A stretch of 45,678 bases of DNA from Mucilaginibacter sp. Lineage in GTDB: Bacteria; Bacteroidota; Bacteroidia; Sphingobacteriales; Sphingobacteriaceae. A program made the translations under genes and the position numbers. The DNA is taken from contig JAQBOK010000225.1 of assembly GCA_028288085.1 (NCBI GenBank), forward strand, positions 1 through 45,678, in the 5' to 3' direction. The notes under the pieces are model-generated. The model was not told the DNA's origin, made no database searches, and worked only from the letters and a program-made list of their open reading frames with translations. Position 1 is the first letter of the stretch. Every line of letters begins with the position of its first letter. Below are positions 24,877 through 34,396 of the stretch, one piece after another.

Positions 24877-27687
24877 TTGAGGTGTATTTCCGAAACTTCC
24901 GTATTAAAACGAATAACTTTCCTGATTTTGGTGCTATTGCTCGCCGGTTGCTCGCTCGAAAAAGAAAGCGCCCTAAACCGCGGCCTGCAAAATCTTACAG
25001 CCCACTATAATATCCTGTTCAATGCCAATGAGATACTCCGGCAGAAACAACAAAGCTACGCCTTGTCATTTGTTGACTCTTATAATGAAATATTAAGCGT
25101 ATACCAGGATACCATTGCTAAAAGTTCGGCGGATAAAGATTTGGAGGAAGCTAAAGTAAAAGGTAATAAGATCATCAATATTAAAGAACAAAGCCATTAC
25201 CTGGGCGATGCCTACCTGGTTTTGGGTAAGGCAAATTACCTGGAAGGCAACTATTTCGATGCAGTTGAGTTTTTCAGCTACGTGATCAGGTCGTTCCCTA
25301 AACAACAGAATTTGGTACAGGAAGCATTGGTTTGGAAAGCGCGGTGCATGATCTACCTGAACCAATTGCCCGCGGCTAAATTAGTATTGGATACAGCCAT
25401 CCAGGGCATCAACACTAAAAAAGGCATCACCGCGGATGTGTATGCCACCAAACTTCAGTATGATATTAATGTGCAAGATTACAAAGATGCCGAAGAAATG
25501 GGCAAAAAGGCCATCCATTATTGTCGTGAAAAACCGCAACGGCTGCGCTGGACGTTTATTTTGGCACAGATACAGGAGTTAAACAATGAAAATGCCGAGG
25601 CTATTAAAAACTATACCAGCATAGTTAAAAGTAATGCATCGTTTGAAATGGCATTTAATGCCGACCTGAACCGCATCAGGATAGCAGACAATGAAAATGG
25701 TGTGAAGACAAGCCGAATTGACAGGCTCAAAAGTTTAATAAAAAATGAGAACAATAAGGATTTTATCGATCAGATCTATTACCAGATTGCGGAAATTTAC
25801 GCGTCAAACAAGGATATTGATAATGCAGTAAAAAACTACCGCTTGTCTGTACGTAATAGCAAGAAGAATCAAAATCAGAAAGGGTTATCATATTTACGCC
25901 TTGCGGATATTTATTTTAAAAACAAGGCGGATTATGTAGGCGCCAAAAAATACTATGACAGCACGCTGCTCAACCTTTCGCCCAATTATCCGGGTTACCA
26001 GATAATTCAAAAGAAAAGCAGTAACCTGGCTCTGTTGGCAGACAGGTTTGGAACAATAGCCAGGGAAGATACTTTACAGATGCTGGCACAATTGGACGAA
26101 AAAACCAGGGCCACGCACATTGATGCCATGGTGAACAGGCAAATATTACAAGAACAGGCGGCATCACTGGCTAATAATGCGGGCAGCAATTCATTTAACA
26201 CCGGTGGCCCGGGCGCCGGTAACTCTGGCACAAGCAGTTTTTATTTTTACAATTCCAATGCCGTTAGCCAGGGTTACAATGATTTTAAGCGACGATGGGG
26301 CAACCGTAAACTGGAAGATAACTGGCGCAGGAGCAACAGGGCAAATAGTGATATTACTACCAATACATCGCAAAATATTGACCCTGATGCCACACCAGAC
26401 CAGGTGAATAAAAGTAAAAACGCCACTACGGCGGGCAGCTATAGGCAGCAGTTGATCAAAAACTTGCCGCTAACGCCCGAACTGCTTGCTCAATCAAATA
26501 CCCGGATCTATAATGCATACTTTGACATTGCAAATTTCTACAGGGATATTTTAGGCGATAAAAAGGAAGCTATAGCAATTTACGAACTGCTTTTAAACCG
26601 TTTTCCGGATACGCCTGATAAACCGGCGCTTTATTATAATTTATACCGGTTATACAGTGACATTGATCCGCCAAAATCAGATAAGTATAAAGATCTGTTA
26701 TTGAAAAATTATGCGGATACCCCTTTTGCCAAAATAATTAACGACCCCGAATATAGTAAAAGGCTAAATGATGCCGACGCGGGGATAACCGCATTATATA
26801 ACCAGGTTTATGATGACTATTCAAAAAGGGATTACAAAAAAACAATAAGCGGCATTGATGATATGCTGAAACAGTATCCTAATAATAAATGGTCGGCACA
26901 GTTGGCTTACTTGAGAGCAATATCCGAAGGCCACCAGGAAAAGCTGACACCTTTTAAAAATGATCTTAACCAAATATTAAGTAAGTACCCAACAGACCGG
27001 CTGATTATTCCATTGGTTAAACTGCATTTAGCTTACATAGATGCTAACCAAACCGAAATGGCTGCCAGACCCGTGGTTTTAACAGACAATGGGCCAAACG
27101 GAATACCATTTGTACCAGCTACTGTAGTTGACCAGCCTGTTATAAACTATAGTTTACAGGTAGCACAAAAAAGAATTGAGCCAAAATCTGCCATAAAACA
27201 GCCTGTTGCAAACCAGCCGGCAAGTAAACCGTCAGTTAATCAACCCATAGTAAGCCCAACAGATAGCGTTGCTAACAAGACTATTCAACCTGTAACTGTC
27301 CCACCCAAAAAACCGGTGCCATCCATATACTCGATGCGTGACAGTACAAACTATTTTTTTGTTATCAATATCAGCAGTGGTACCACAAACCTGGCATCCT
27401 CACGATTTGGTATAGGGCAATTTAACAGGGTTAATTTTCCTAATGGATCTATAACGCACCAATTGACAAGCGTTGGTGACGATAACCAGCTTATTTATGT
27501 AGGCCGCTTTTATAGTATTGGCGCAGTGAAGGACTATGCCCATGCCATTATCCCGCTGATGCCCGATATTATGAAGGTGCCGAAGGAGAAGTACAGCTTT
27601 TTTATTATAACGCAGGAAAATCTGGATAAAGTGAACAGCAAAATCAGGTTGGACAACTATATGGATTTTTATCAGAATAACTATTAG
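24877..27687 (+). CDS. sprE: T9SS/gliding TPR lipoprotein SprE/PorW
   Basis: A TTG start at 24877 gives a lipoprotein signal (RITFLILVLLLAGC). Just after the Cys comes the hallmark LNRGLQNLTAHYNILFNANE region of SprE/PorW proteins. The following 350 residues are TPR-like helical repeats (SHYLGDAYLVLGKANYLEGN, FAEIYASN-type QIAEIYASNKDIDNAVKNYR). Then come a Gly/Ser/Asn-rich linker (about 430-470), a second helical part with more TPR motifs (AIAIYELLLNRFPDTPDKPA), a Pro/Gln/Ser-rich linker (about 770-820), and a C-terminal domain (YFFVINISSG ... VPKEKYSFFIITQENL). PorW/SprE is an outer-membrane-associated lipoprotein needed for type IX secretion. It diverges from the atp operon. Confidence 0.85.
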   Translation: MRCISETSVLKRITFLILVLLLAGCSLEKESALNRGLQNLTAHYNILFNANEILRQKQQSYALSFVDSYNEILSVYQDTIAKSSADKDLEEAKVKGNKIINIKEQSHYLGDAYLVLGKANYLEGNYFDAVEFFSYVIRSFPKQQNLVQEALVWKARCMIYLNQLPAAKLVLDTAIQGINTKKGITADVYATKLQYDINVQDYKDAEEMGKKAIHYCREKPQRLRWTFILAQIQELNNENAEAIKNYTSIVKSNASFEMAFNADLNRIRIADNENGVKTSRIDRLKSLIKNENNKDFIDQIYYQIAEIYASNKDIDNAVKNYRLSVRNSKKNQNQKGLSYLRLADIYFKNKADYVGAKKYYDSTLLNLSPNYPGYQIIQKKSSNLALLADRFGTIAREDTLQMLAQLDEKTRATHIDAMVNRQILQEQAASLANNAGSNSFNTGGPGAGNSGTSSFYFYNSNAVSQGYNDFKRRWGNRKLEDNWRRSNRANSDITTNTSQNIDPDATPDQVNKSKNATTAGSYRQQLIKNLPLTPELLAQSNTRIYNAYFDIANFYRDILGDKKEAIAIYELLLNRFPDTPDKPALYYNLYRLYSDIDPPKSDKYKDLLLKNYADTPFAKIINDPEYSKRLNDADAGITALYNQVYDDYSKRDYKKTISGIDDMLKQYPNNKWSAQLAYLRAISEGHQEKLTPFKNDLNQILSKYPTDRLIIPLVKLHLAYIDANQTEMAARPVVLTDNGPNGIPFVPATVVDQPVINYSLQVAQKRIEPKSAIKQPVANQPASKPSVNQPIVSPTDSVANKTIQPVTVPPKKPVPSIYSMRDSTNYFFVINISSGTTNLASSRFGIGQFNRVNFPNGSITHQLTSVGDDNQLIYVGRFYSIGAVKDYAHAIIPLMPDIMKVPKEKYSFFIITQENLDKVNSKIRLDNYMDFYQNNY

Positions 27688-27774
27688 AGGTTGTAAGATT
27701 TAGAAGGTTTTTTACCCCCATTCAGACAAATAAAATCGGCACAATCATCACAAAAATCGGTGTAATTAAAATAT

Positions 27775-30006
27775 ATGTTCGTTAAACTTACCCCTGGGGA
27801 TATAAAAAGATACAACTGGTATATATGGCGGTTCTTTATCGGTTGCTTCTCTTTCGTTGTATTGATGATCCTGCTTACCGCGTTCGGAGTATTTGGTCAG
27901 CTGCCATCTTTCAGAGACCTGGAAAACCCCAAAAGCAATCTCGCATCCGAGGTAATATCTGAGGACAAAATAGTATTGGGTAAGTATTTCGTTCAAAACC
28001 GTTCGCGGGTAAATTATAACCAGATATCTCCAAATGTTATTCACGCATTAATATCCACCGAAGACAATCATTTTTATGAGCATTCCGGTATTGATTTTGG
28101 ACGATCGTTCACCATATTGGCTTACAATCTTGTGGGAGACAAACAGGGTGGCAGTACCATTACCCAGCAGTTAGCAAAGAATCTCTATTCAGACCATGCC
28201 AGCAATGTTTTTGCCCGTATCCTCCAAAAGATGAAGGAATGGGTTATTGCAGTTAAACTGGAAAGGCATTATACAAAAGAAGAGATCATCACCATGTATT
28301 TAAACAAGGTTGACTTTGGGGCCTATAATACTTTTGGTATAAGTTCGGCAGCGCGTACCTATTTTAATACAACTGCAGATAAATTAACTCCTGACCAGGC
28401 TGCTCTTTTAATACAAATGGTGAAGGGAACAACGCTATACTCCCCTATCCGCAATCCTGAAAGGGCACTTACCCGCCGCAATTTTGTGCTGGGGCGCATG
28501 ACGAAAGAAGGTTTTTTAAGTAGTGACCAGGCCAACGAACTGAAGAAAAAGCCTTTAGGACTGGACCTGAAGCCATCGGATCATAATGAAGGGCTGGCTA
28601 CCTATTTCAGAGCGGTGCTTAAGCGCGATATACAAAAAATATTTGCCGATAAATCAATTACAAAGGCTGATGGCACCCCCTATGATCTTGACCGTGACGG
28701 GTTAAAAATATATACCACCATCAACTCCAACATGCAGGAATACGCTGAAGATGCCCAGGCTGAGTACATGCGTGGCCTGCAGGCGCAATTTAATGAGCAT
28801 TGGCGTGGAGTAAGCCGCTGGAAAAATATTGCCAATTTTAAACTATTGTTGGATCAGGGCATGCGGCGGTCTGATCGTTATAAAGAATTAAAACAGCAGG
28901 GGAAGTCAGATGAGGAGATCAAACAGGATTTTAACACGCCCACCCCTATGGATTTGTTCACCTGGAAAGGTGATATCGATACCACAATGAAACCCATTGA
29001 TTCAATTGTGTATTGTAAAATGACCCTCAGGAACGCGATTATGAGTATGGACCCGGTAACCGGATATATAAAGGCTTGGGTTGGAGGCACTAATTTTGAA
29101 CATTTTAAATATGATCAGGTAAAAATGGGAACAAGGCAGGTTGGTTCAACAGCTAAACCCTTTACTTACGCTGTGGCTATTGAAAATGGTTATTCGCCTT
29201 GCCTTGAGGTAGATAATGTTCCGGATACGATAAAGGGCTATGGAGCACCCTGGTGCCCGGGTTCGCCTGATACCAAACCGGGTAAACTAACACTATTCCA
29301 GGCATTGGCCCATTCGCAAAATTGGATCACCGCGCATCTGATGAAATTGGTTACTCCAACTCCTGTGGAACAACTTATCAAAAAAATGGGCATCACCAGT
29401 GATGTGCCGGATTATCCAACTATTTGTCTCGGGGTATTTGATGCGTCTGTTTACGATATGACAGGAGCCTACTCTGTATTTGCCAATCACGGCATATGGA
29501 CAGAACCCACCTATTTATTACGCATTGAGGATAAAAGCGGCACACTTCTGTATGAGAACAAACCAAAAAAGGAACAGGCCATGAATGAGCAAACCGCTTA
29601 TGTAATGACCACTATGCTAAAAGATGTAATTACAGAAGGTACAGGTTACCGCTTACGTGGAAAATATGGGTTAACAAACCCTATTGGTGGCAAAACCGGC
29701 ACTACACAAAAAAACTCCGATGGCTGGTTCATTGGCATTACCCCACAATTAGTTACCGGTGTATGGACCGGCTGCGAAGACCGTGATATTCATTTCAGGA
29801 CATTGGCTTTAGGTGAAGGCGCCAACACGGCCCTGCCAATATTTGCCCTGTACATGAAAAAAGTTTATGAAGATTCTTCATTAGGGATAAATAAAAATGT
29901 GGATTTTGACCTGCCGAAGAGCCCCTTAACCGTCACCCTGGACTGCAGTGCCTACAGCCAGCAACAAAACGCAGCTCCCGATGCGAACAAAAAGACGGGT
30001 TTGTAG
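27775..30006 (+). CDS. Class A penicillin-binding protein 1A (first copy)
   Basis: Bifunctional peptidoglycan synthase. A single N-terminal transmembrane anchor follows NWYIWRFF (about residues 14-42). The glycosyltransferase 51 domain has the catalytic Glu E96 in ISTEDNHFYEHSGIDF and GGSTITQQLAKNL. The transpeptidase has the active Ser S458 in VGSTAKPF, the SQN motif in AHSQNWITAH, and KTGTT in GGKTGTTQKNSDGWF. All key residues are present, so the protein should be active. 743 residues, normal for the family. The second copy starts 105 bp downstream. A PBP1A-type designation (mrcA-like) is likely; the symbol is left out because there are two copies. Confidence 0.93.
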   Translation: MFVKLTPGDIKRYNWYIWRFFIGCFSFVVLMILLTAFGVFGQLPSFRDLENPKSNLASEVISEDKIVLGKYFVQNRSRVNYNQISPNVIHALISTEDNHFYEHSGIDFGRSFTILAYNLVGDKQGGSTITQQLAKNLYSDHASNVFARILQKMKEWVIAVKLERHYTKEEIITMYLNKVDFGAYNTFGISSAARTYFNTTADKLTPDQAALLIQMVKGTTLYSPIRNPERALTRRNFVLGRMTKEGFLSSDQANELKKKPLGLDLKPSDHNEGLATYFRAVLKRDIQKIFADKSITKADGTPYDLDRDGLKIYTTINSNMQEYAEDAQAEYMRGLQAQFNEHWRGVSRWKNIANFKLLLDQGMRRSDRYKELKQQGKSDEEIKQDFNTPTPMDLFTWKGDIDTTMKPIDSIVYCKMTLRNAIMSMDPVTGYIKAWVGGTNFEHFKYDQVKMGTRQVGSTAKPFTYAVAIENGYSPCLEVDNVPDTIKGYGAPWCPGSPDTKPGKLTLFQALAHSQNWITAHLMKLVTPTPVEQLIKKMGITSDVPDYPTICLGVFDASVYDMTGAYSVFANHGIWTEPTYLLRIEDKSGTLLYENKPKKEQAMNEQTAYVMTTMLKDVITEGTGYRLRGKYGLTNPIGGKTGTTQKNSDGWFIGITPQLVTGVWTGCEDRDIHFRTLALGEGANTALPIFALYMKKVYEDSSLGINKNVDFDLPKSPLTVTLDCSAYSQQQNAAPDANKKTGL

Positions 30007-30029
30007 CTTTATAGAACAGTGTAAAGATT

Positions 30030-30080
30030 AAAGGTTGTAAGTTTGAATTTGCAAAGTTGGTATATTTGCATTTACAACTA
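30030..30080. repeat. GTTGTAA/TTACAAC inverted repeat before second PBP gene
   Basis: GTTGTAA near 30034 and TTACAAC near 30071 are inverted copies, with GCAAA/TTTGC pairing inside them. It resembles the spacers in the atp operon and overlaps a promoter-like box. Confidence 0.4.
30061..30068 (+). promoter_or_regulatory. Candidate -7 box upstream of second PBP gene
   Basis: TATATTTG fits TAnnTTTG and lies 44 nt before the start codon at 30112. The nearest -33-type TTG sequences are at 15 and 23 nt spacing, not ideal, so this is tentative. Confidence 0.4.
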
Positions 30081-30111
30081 TCTATAATAGCCCACCACTT
30101 GATCAAATAAA

Positions 30112-32355
30112 ATGATTGTTAAACTAACCACACAGGATATAAGAAGATATAACTGGTATATATGGCGATTTTTTATCGCTTGCTTTGTGCTTTTAGCATT
30201 GTTAATAGTAGCCACCTATTTAGGCGCCTTCGGATCGTTGCCCTTATTTCGTGACCTTGAAAACCCAAAAAGCGATCAGGCATCAGAGGTCATATCGTCA
30301 GATAAACAAATTTTAGGCACCTATTATATTCAAAACCGGTCAAATGTAACTTTTAAGGAAATATCCCCTAATGTTATCAATGCATTGGTAGCTACGGAGG
30401 ATGCCCGCTTTTACCAACATTCAGGTATCGATTTTCAAAGGCTTTTCAGTATCATTTTCCTTAACATTTTTAAAAAGCAGGGCGGAAGTACGATCACACA
30501 GCAACTGGCGCTTAATCTTTTTTCAGAACGTTCACATAATAAACTGGTGCGCATCTCTCAAAAACTGAGGGAGTGGATAACAGCGGTGCAATTGGAAAGG
30601 CATTATACCAAGGAAGAGATCATCACCATGTATTTAAATACTGTTGATTTTGGAGCCTATAATACATTCGGTATCAAATCAGCAGCAAGAACTTATTTTA
30701 GTACAACCCCAGATAAACTTACCCCAGACCAGGCTGCGCTTTTGGTGGCCATGATTAACGGACCAGGTATCTATTCTCCTATCAACCACCCCCAAAATGC
30801 CTTAAACCGTCGCAATAACGTTGTGCTCACGTTAATGCAAAAGCAAGGTTATTTAAGCAGCGGTCAATTAGAAGAATTTAAAAGTAAGCCCTTAGGCCTG
30901 CACTTTAATCCTATCAATCACAATGAAGGGCCGGCTCCGTATTTTAGATCTGTGCTTAAAAAAGAAGTGCAAAAGATATTTGAAGCTGAGTCAATAGTCA
31001 GGGCTGACGGTACGCCCTACGACCTTGACAGGGACGGCCTGAAGATCTATACTACCGTTAATGCCACCATGCAACAATATGCTGAACAGGCGCAGGCCGA
31101 ATACATGCGCAATTTGCAGGCGCAATTTAAGGCGCACTGGAAAGGTTATAATCCTTACAAAAGCATCAAGAATTTCAGGTTGCTGCTTGATCAGGGTATG
31201 CACCGGTCTGACAGGTATAAGGCCGATACTATAAATGGCAAATCAGCAGAAGAGATAAAAAAAGAATTCAATACGCCAGTTCAAATGCAGTTATTTACAT
31301 GGAAGGGAGATACTACCGTAACCATGAAACCGATAGATTCCATCATTTACTCCAAATTCCTGTTACGCAACTCCATGATGAGTATGGACCCTTCAACGGG
31401 CTATATTAAAGCCTGGGTTGGTGGCATTAGTTTTGACCATTTTAAATACGACCAGGTAAAAACAGGCAGCAGACAGGTAGGTTCTACGGCCAAACCTTTC
31501 ACTTATTCGGTAGCAATTGACAATGGTTATTCGCCTTGCATGAAGGTGGATAACGTGCCTGTTACCATTAGTATTCCCGGCCAGGACGACTGGATCCCTA
31601 AACAATCATCTTATGATTTAAAACCAGGTATGATTAGCCTTCGCACAGCGCTGGCATTTTCACAAAACTATGTTACAGCCTATGTAATGAAACAAGTAGG
31701 GCCTGTACCGGTAATGAACCTTATCAAAAAAATGGGCGTTACCAGCCCGGATGTTGGACCTTATCCCGCTATTTGCCTTGGCACTTTTAATGCATCGGTT
31801 TTTGATATGACAGGGGCCTACTCCGTATTTGCCAACCATGGAGTATGGACGGAGCCTACTTTTTTATTGAGAATAGAAGACAGAAAAGGTAATGTATTAT
31901 ATAGCCACAAACCCAAAATTGCCCCGGCCATGAACGAGCAAACTGCTTATGTAATGACTTATATGCTGAAAGGTGTAATTGAAAACGGAACAGGATCAAG
32001 ATTGACCTATAAATATGGCATCCATAACCCTGTGGCCGGTAAAACCGGCACTACACAGGACAACTCGGATGGATGGTTCATAGGGGTTACACCGCAATTG
32101 GTTACAGGGGTGTGGACAGGCTGCGAAGATCGCGATATCCATTTCCGTTCAACCTTCCTTGGTGAGGGTGCCAATACTGCCTTACCTATTTTTGCTTTGT
32201 ATATGAAAAGGGTATACGCCGATCAAAGCCTGGGTATTAAAAAGAATGTAGATTTTGATGCTCCCAAAGCTCCTTTAACTATTAATTTAGATTGCGACGC
32301 CTATGACCAGCAGGAACAGGGAACCAATGAAGTTGATAAAAAGCTGGGGTTCTGA
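30112..32355 (+). CDS. Class A penicillin-binding protein 1A (second copy)
   Basis: Tandem paralogue of the preceding gene, similar along its whole length, including the NWYIWRFF anchor. The transglycosylase Glu is E96 in VATEDARFYQHSGIDF, with GGSTITQQLALNL. The transpeptidase Ser is S458 in VGSTAKPF, SQN occurs in AFSQNYVTAY, and KTGTT in AGKTGTTQDNSDGWF. Catalytic residues are thus intact in both copies. Differences concentrate in loops, for example VTISIPGQDDWIPKQSSYDL against VPDTIKGYGAPWCPGSP in the first copy, which suggests altered regulation or partners rather than decay. uvrC follows after 130 bp. Confidence 0.93.
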   Translation: MIVKLTTQDIRRYNWYIWRFFIACFVLLALLIVATYLGAFGSLPLFRDLENPKSDQASEVISSDKQILGTYYIQNRSNVTFKEISPNVINALVATEDARFYQHSGIDFQRLFSIIFLNIFKKQGGSTITQQLALNLFSERSHNKLVRISQKLREWITAVQLERHYTKEEIITMYLNTVDFGAYNTFGIKSAARTYFSTTPDKLTPDQAALLVAMINGPGIYSPINHPQNALNRRNNVVLTLMQKQGYLSSGQLEEFKSKPLGLHFNPINHNEGPAPYFRSVLKKEVQKIFEAESIVRADGTPYDLDRDGLKIYTTVNATMQQYAEQAQAEYMRNLQAQFKAHWKGYNPYKSIKNFRLLLDQGMHRSDRYKADTINGKSAEEIKKEFNTPVQMQLFTWKGDTTVTMKPIDSIIYSKFLLRNSMMSMDPSTGYIKAWVGGISFDHFKYDQVKTGSRQVGSTAKPFTYSVAIDNGYSPCMKVDNVPVTISIPGQDDWIPKQSSYDLKPGMISLRTALAFSQNYVTAYVMKQVGPVPVMNLIKKMGVTSPDVGPYPAICLGTFNASVFDMTGAYSVFANHGVWTEPTFLLRIEDRKGNVLYSHKPKIAPAMNEQTAYVMTYMLKGVIENGTGSRLTYKYGIHNPVAGKTGTTQDNSDGWFIGVTPQLVTGVWTGCEDRDIHFRSTFLGEGANTALPIFALYMKRVYADQSLGIKKNVDFDAPKAPLTINLDCDAYDQQEQGTNEVDKKLGF

Positions 32356-32485
32356 TTTTGTTAGAAAGTTGCAATGTTTGAAGGTTGAAAAAGCTCCGTT
32401 GTGTAATTGTAAATGTTGCAGATGATCTGATCTCTGCTAACGACCAATGAACAATTGAACTAACAAACCAATGCACTAAATATTT

Positions 32486-34294
32486 ATGGAGAAATTTGAT
32501 CACAAAGCTGCCCTAAAAAATATTCCTCACAAACCGGGCGTATACCAGTTTTGGGATACAGAGAATGAGCTGATTTATATTGGCAAAGCGAAGGATCTGC
32601 GTAACCGGGTAAACTCCTATTTTAATAAAGATATAAATGTAAATGCCAAAACAAGGATTTTGGTTTCTAAGATACGCAACATCACTTTTACCATTGTTGA
32701 TACCGAAGTTGATGCCTGGCTACTGGAAAACAGCCTGATAAAAAAGCACCAGCCACGGTACAACGTAATGCTGAAGGATGATAAAACTTATCCCTGGATC
32801 ATTATAAAAAATGAGAATTTCCCACGTATTTACTGGACACGAAGGATAGTAAGGGATGGCTCAAAGTACCTGGGCCCTTATGCATCCGTAAGCATGATGC
32901 ATGCCATTTTGGGTCTGATAAAAGAAACCTATCCCTTGCGTACCTGCAACCTTGCCCTTAACCGCCAAAATATTGATGCAGGCAAATTTAAAGTGTGCCT
33001 GGAGTATCAATTGGGTAATTGCAAAGGCCCTTGTCAGAATTACCAGACAGAAAACGACTACGATCACAATATTGAAGAAATAAAGGATATCCTGAGTGGT
33101 AAAATAGGCTCGGTACTACGCAACCTTAAGGCTGATATGGACAATGCCGTGGCTAACCTTAATTTTGAATCAGCCCACCGGCTGAAAAGGAAATTCGACC
33201 TCCTCGAAAATTATCAGAGCAAATCAACCGTGGTTAATTCGTCAATAACAGATGTGGATGTTTTCAATATCGCCTCGGATGAGCGGTATGCATTTGTTAA
33301 TTTCCTTAAAGTGATGAACGGTACCATCATCCAAACCCAAACCATTGAACTAAAAAAGCGCCTGGACGAAAGCGATGAGGAACTGCTTACAATCGCAATT
33401 TCCGAGTTCAGAACCAGGCATGATAGTCATTCAAAAGAGGTTATTGTGCCGTTTGAGCTGGGTGTTAGCGACCCCAAAATTAAATTCACAGTACCTAAGC
33501 TGGGAGAAAAAAAGAAACTGCTTGATCTGTCGCACAAAAATGTGCAGTTTTTCAAAAAAGAAAGAATAGATCAATACGAAAAGTTAAACCCCGAGATACG
33601 CACAGAGCGGCTGCTTACTACTATGATGAAGGATTTGCGGATGAACCAGTTGCCCCGCCATATAGAGTGTTTTGATAACTCCAATTTACAGGGGCAATAC
33701 CCTGTATCGGCTATAGTGGTTTTTAAGGATGGCAAACCCTCCAAAAAAGATTACAGGCATTTTAATGTAAAAACTGTTGAAGGGCCCAATGATTTTGCTA
33801 CGATGGAAGAGGCCGTGCACAGGCGCTACAGGCGTATGCTGGATGAGGGTACCGAACTACCTCAACTAATTATCATTGACGGTGGAAAAGGTCAATTGTC
33901 GTCTGCCATAAAAAGCCTTAAGCTATTGGGAATTGATAAGCGTGTTACTGTAATAGGTATTGCCAAACGTTTGGAAGAATTATATTATCCTGGTGACCAA
34001 TATCCATTATATCTTGATAAAAAATCAGAAACTTTAAAGATCATTCAGCAGCTAAGGGATGAAGCACACCGGTTTGGAATCACATTCCACCGCAAAAAAC
34101 GTGATAAAGGCACCCTTGCAACTGAATTGGAACTGATAGATGGTATAGGGAAAACATCAGCCGAAAAGCTGTTAAAGTATTTCAAATCTGTAAAAAAGGT
34201 ACGTGAGGCAACCGGCGAGGAATTACAGGAAGTAGTAAATGCGAAGCAAGCGAAAGCTATTACAGCTTATTTTGGAAAAGAAGTGTTATCGTAA
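32486..34294 (+). CDS. uvrC: UvrABC excinuclease subunit C
   Basis: Makes the dual incision at bulky lesions in nucleotide excision repair. The N-terminal GIY-YIG nuclease domain reads PGVYQFWDTENELIYIGKAK, with the following LRNRVNSYF. A Cys pair region (CLEYQLGNCKGPC) is near residue 175 and a UVR-type helix pair near 210-235. The RNase H-like C-terminal nuclease has ECFDNSNLQGQYPVSAIVVF and LIIIDGGKGQLSSA. It ends in a tandem helix-hairpin-helix (LELIDGIGKTSAEKLLKYF). 602 residues, normal length. The start ATG is clear and follows a 130-bp AT-rich gap. Confidence 0.97.
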   Translation: MEKFDHKAALKNIPHKPGVYQFWDTENELIYIGKAKDLRNRVNSYFNKDINVNAKTRILVSKIRNITFTIVDTEVDAWLLENSLIKKHQPRYNVMLKDDKTYPWIIIKNENFPRIYWTRRIVRDGSKYLGPYASVSMMHAILGLIKETYPLRTCNLALNRQNIDAGKFKVCLEYQLGNCKGPCQNYQTENDYDHNIEEIKDILSGKIGSVLRNLKADMDNAVANLNFESAHRLKRKFDLLENYQSKSTVVNSSITDVDVFNIASDERYAFVNFLKVMNGTIIQTQTIELKKRLDESDEELLTIAISEFRTRHDSHSKEVIVPFELGVSDPKIKFTVPKLGEKKKLLDLSHKNVQFFKKERIDQYEKLNPEIRTERLLTTMMKDLRMNQLPRHIECFDNSNLQGQYPVSAIVVFKDGKPSKKDYRHFNVKTVEGPNDFATMEEAVHRRYRRMLDEGTELPQLIIIDGGKGQLSSAIKSLKLLGIDKRVTVIGIAKRLEELYYPGDQYPLYLDKKSETLKIIQQLRDEAHRFGITFHRKKRDKGTLATELELIDGIGKTSAEKLLKYFKSVKKVREATGEELQEVVNAKQAKAITAYFGKEVLS

Positions 34295-34332
34295 GCTTGG
34301 GTTTTAAGTTCAAAATAACATACCTTAAAACT

Positions 34333-34364
34333 AAAAAAGTCTTAAGCCAATATTGACTTAAGAC
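34333..34364 (-). terminator. Terminator of the gldKLMN operon
   Basis: An 8-bp stem (34339-34346 with 34357-34364, GTCTTAAG/CTTAAGAC) with a palindromic loop (CAATATTG). On the - strand it is followed by six T (complement of 34333-34338). It lies between convergent uvrC and gldN. Confidence 0.75.
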
Positions 34365-34396
34365 CCTTGTATAATAATTCCAGGTTTATTTATTGA

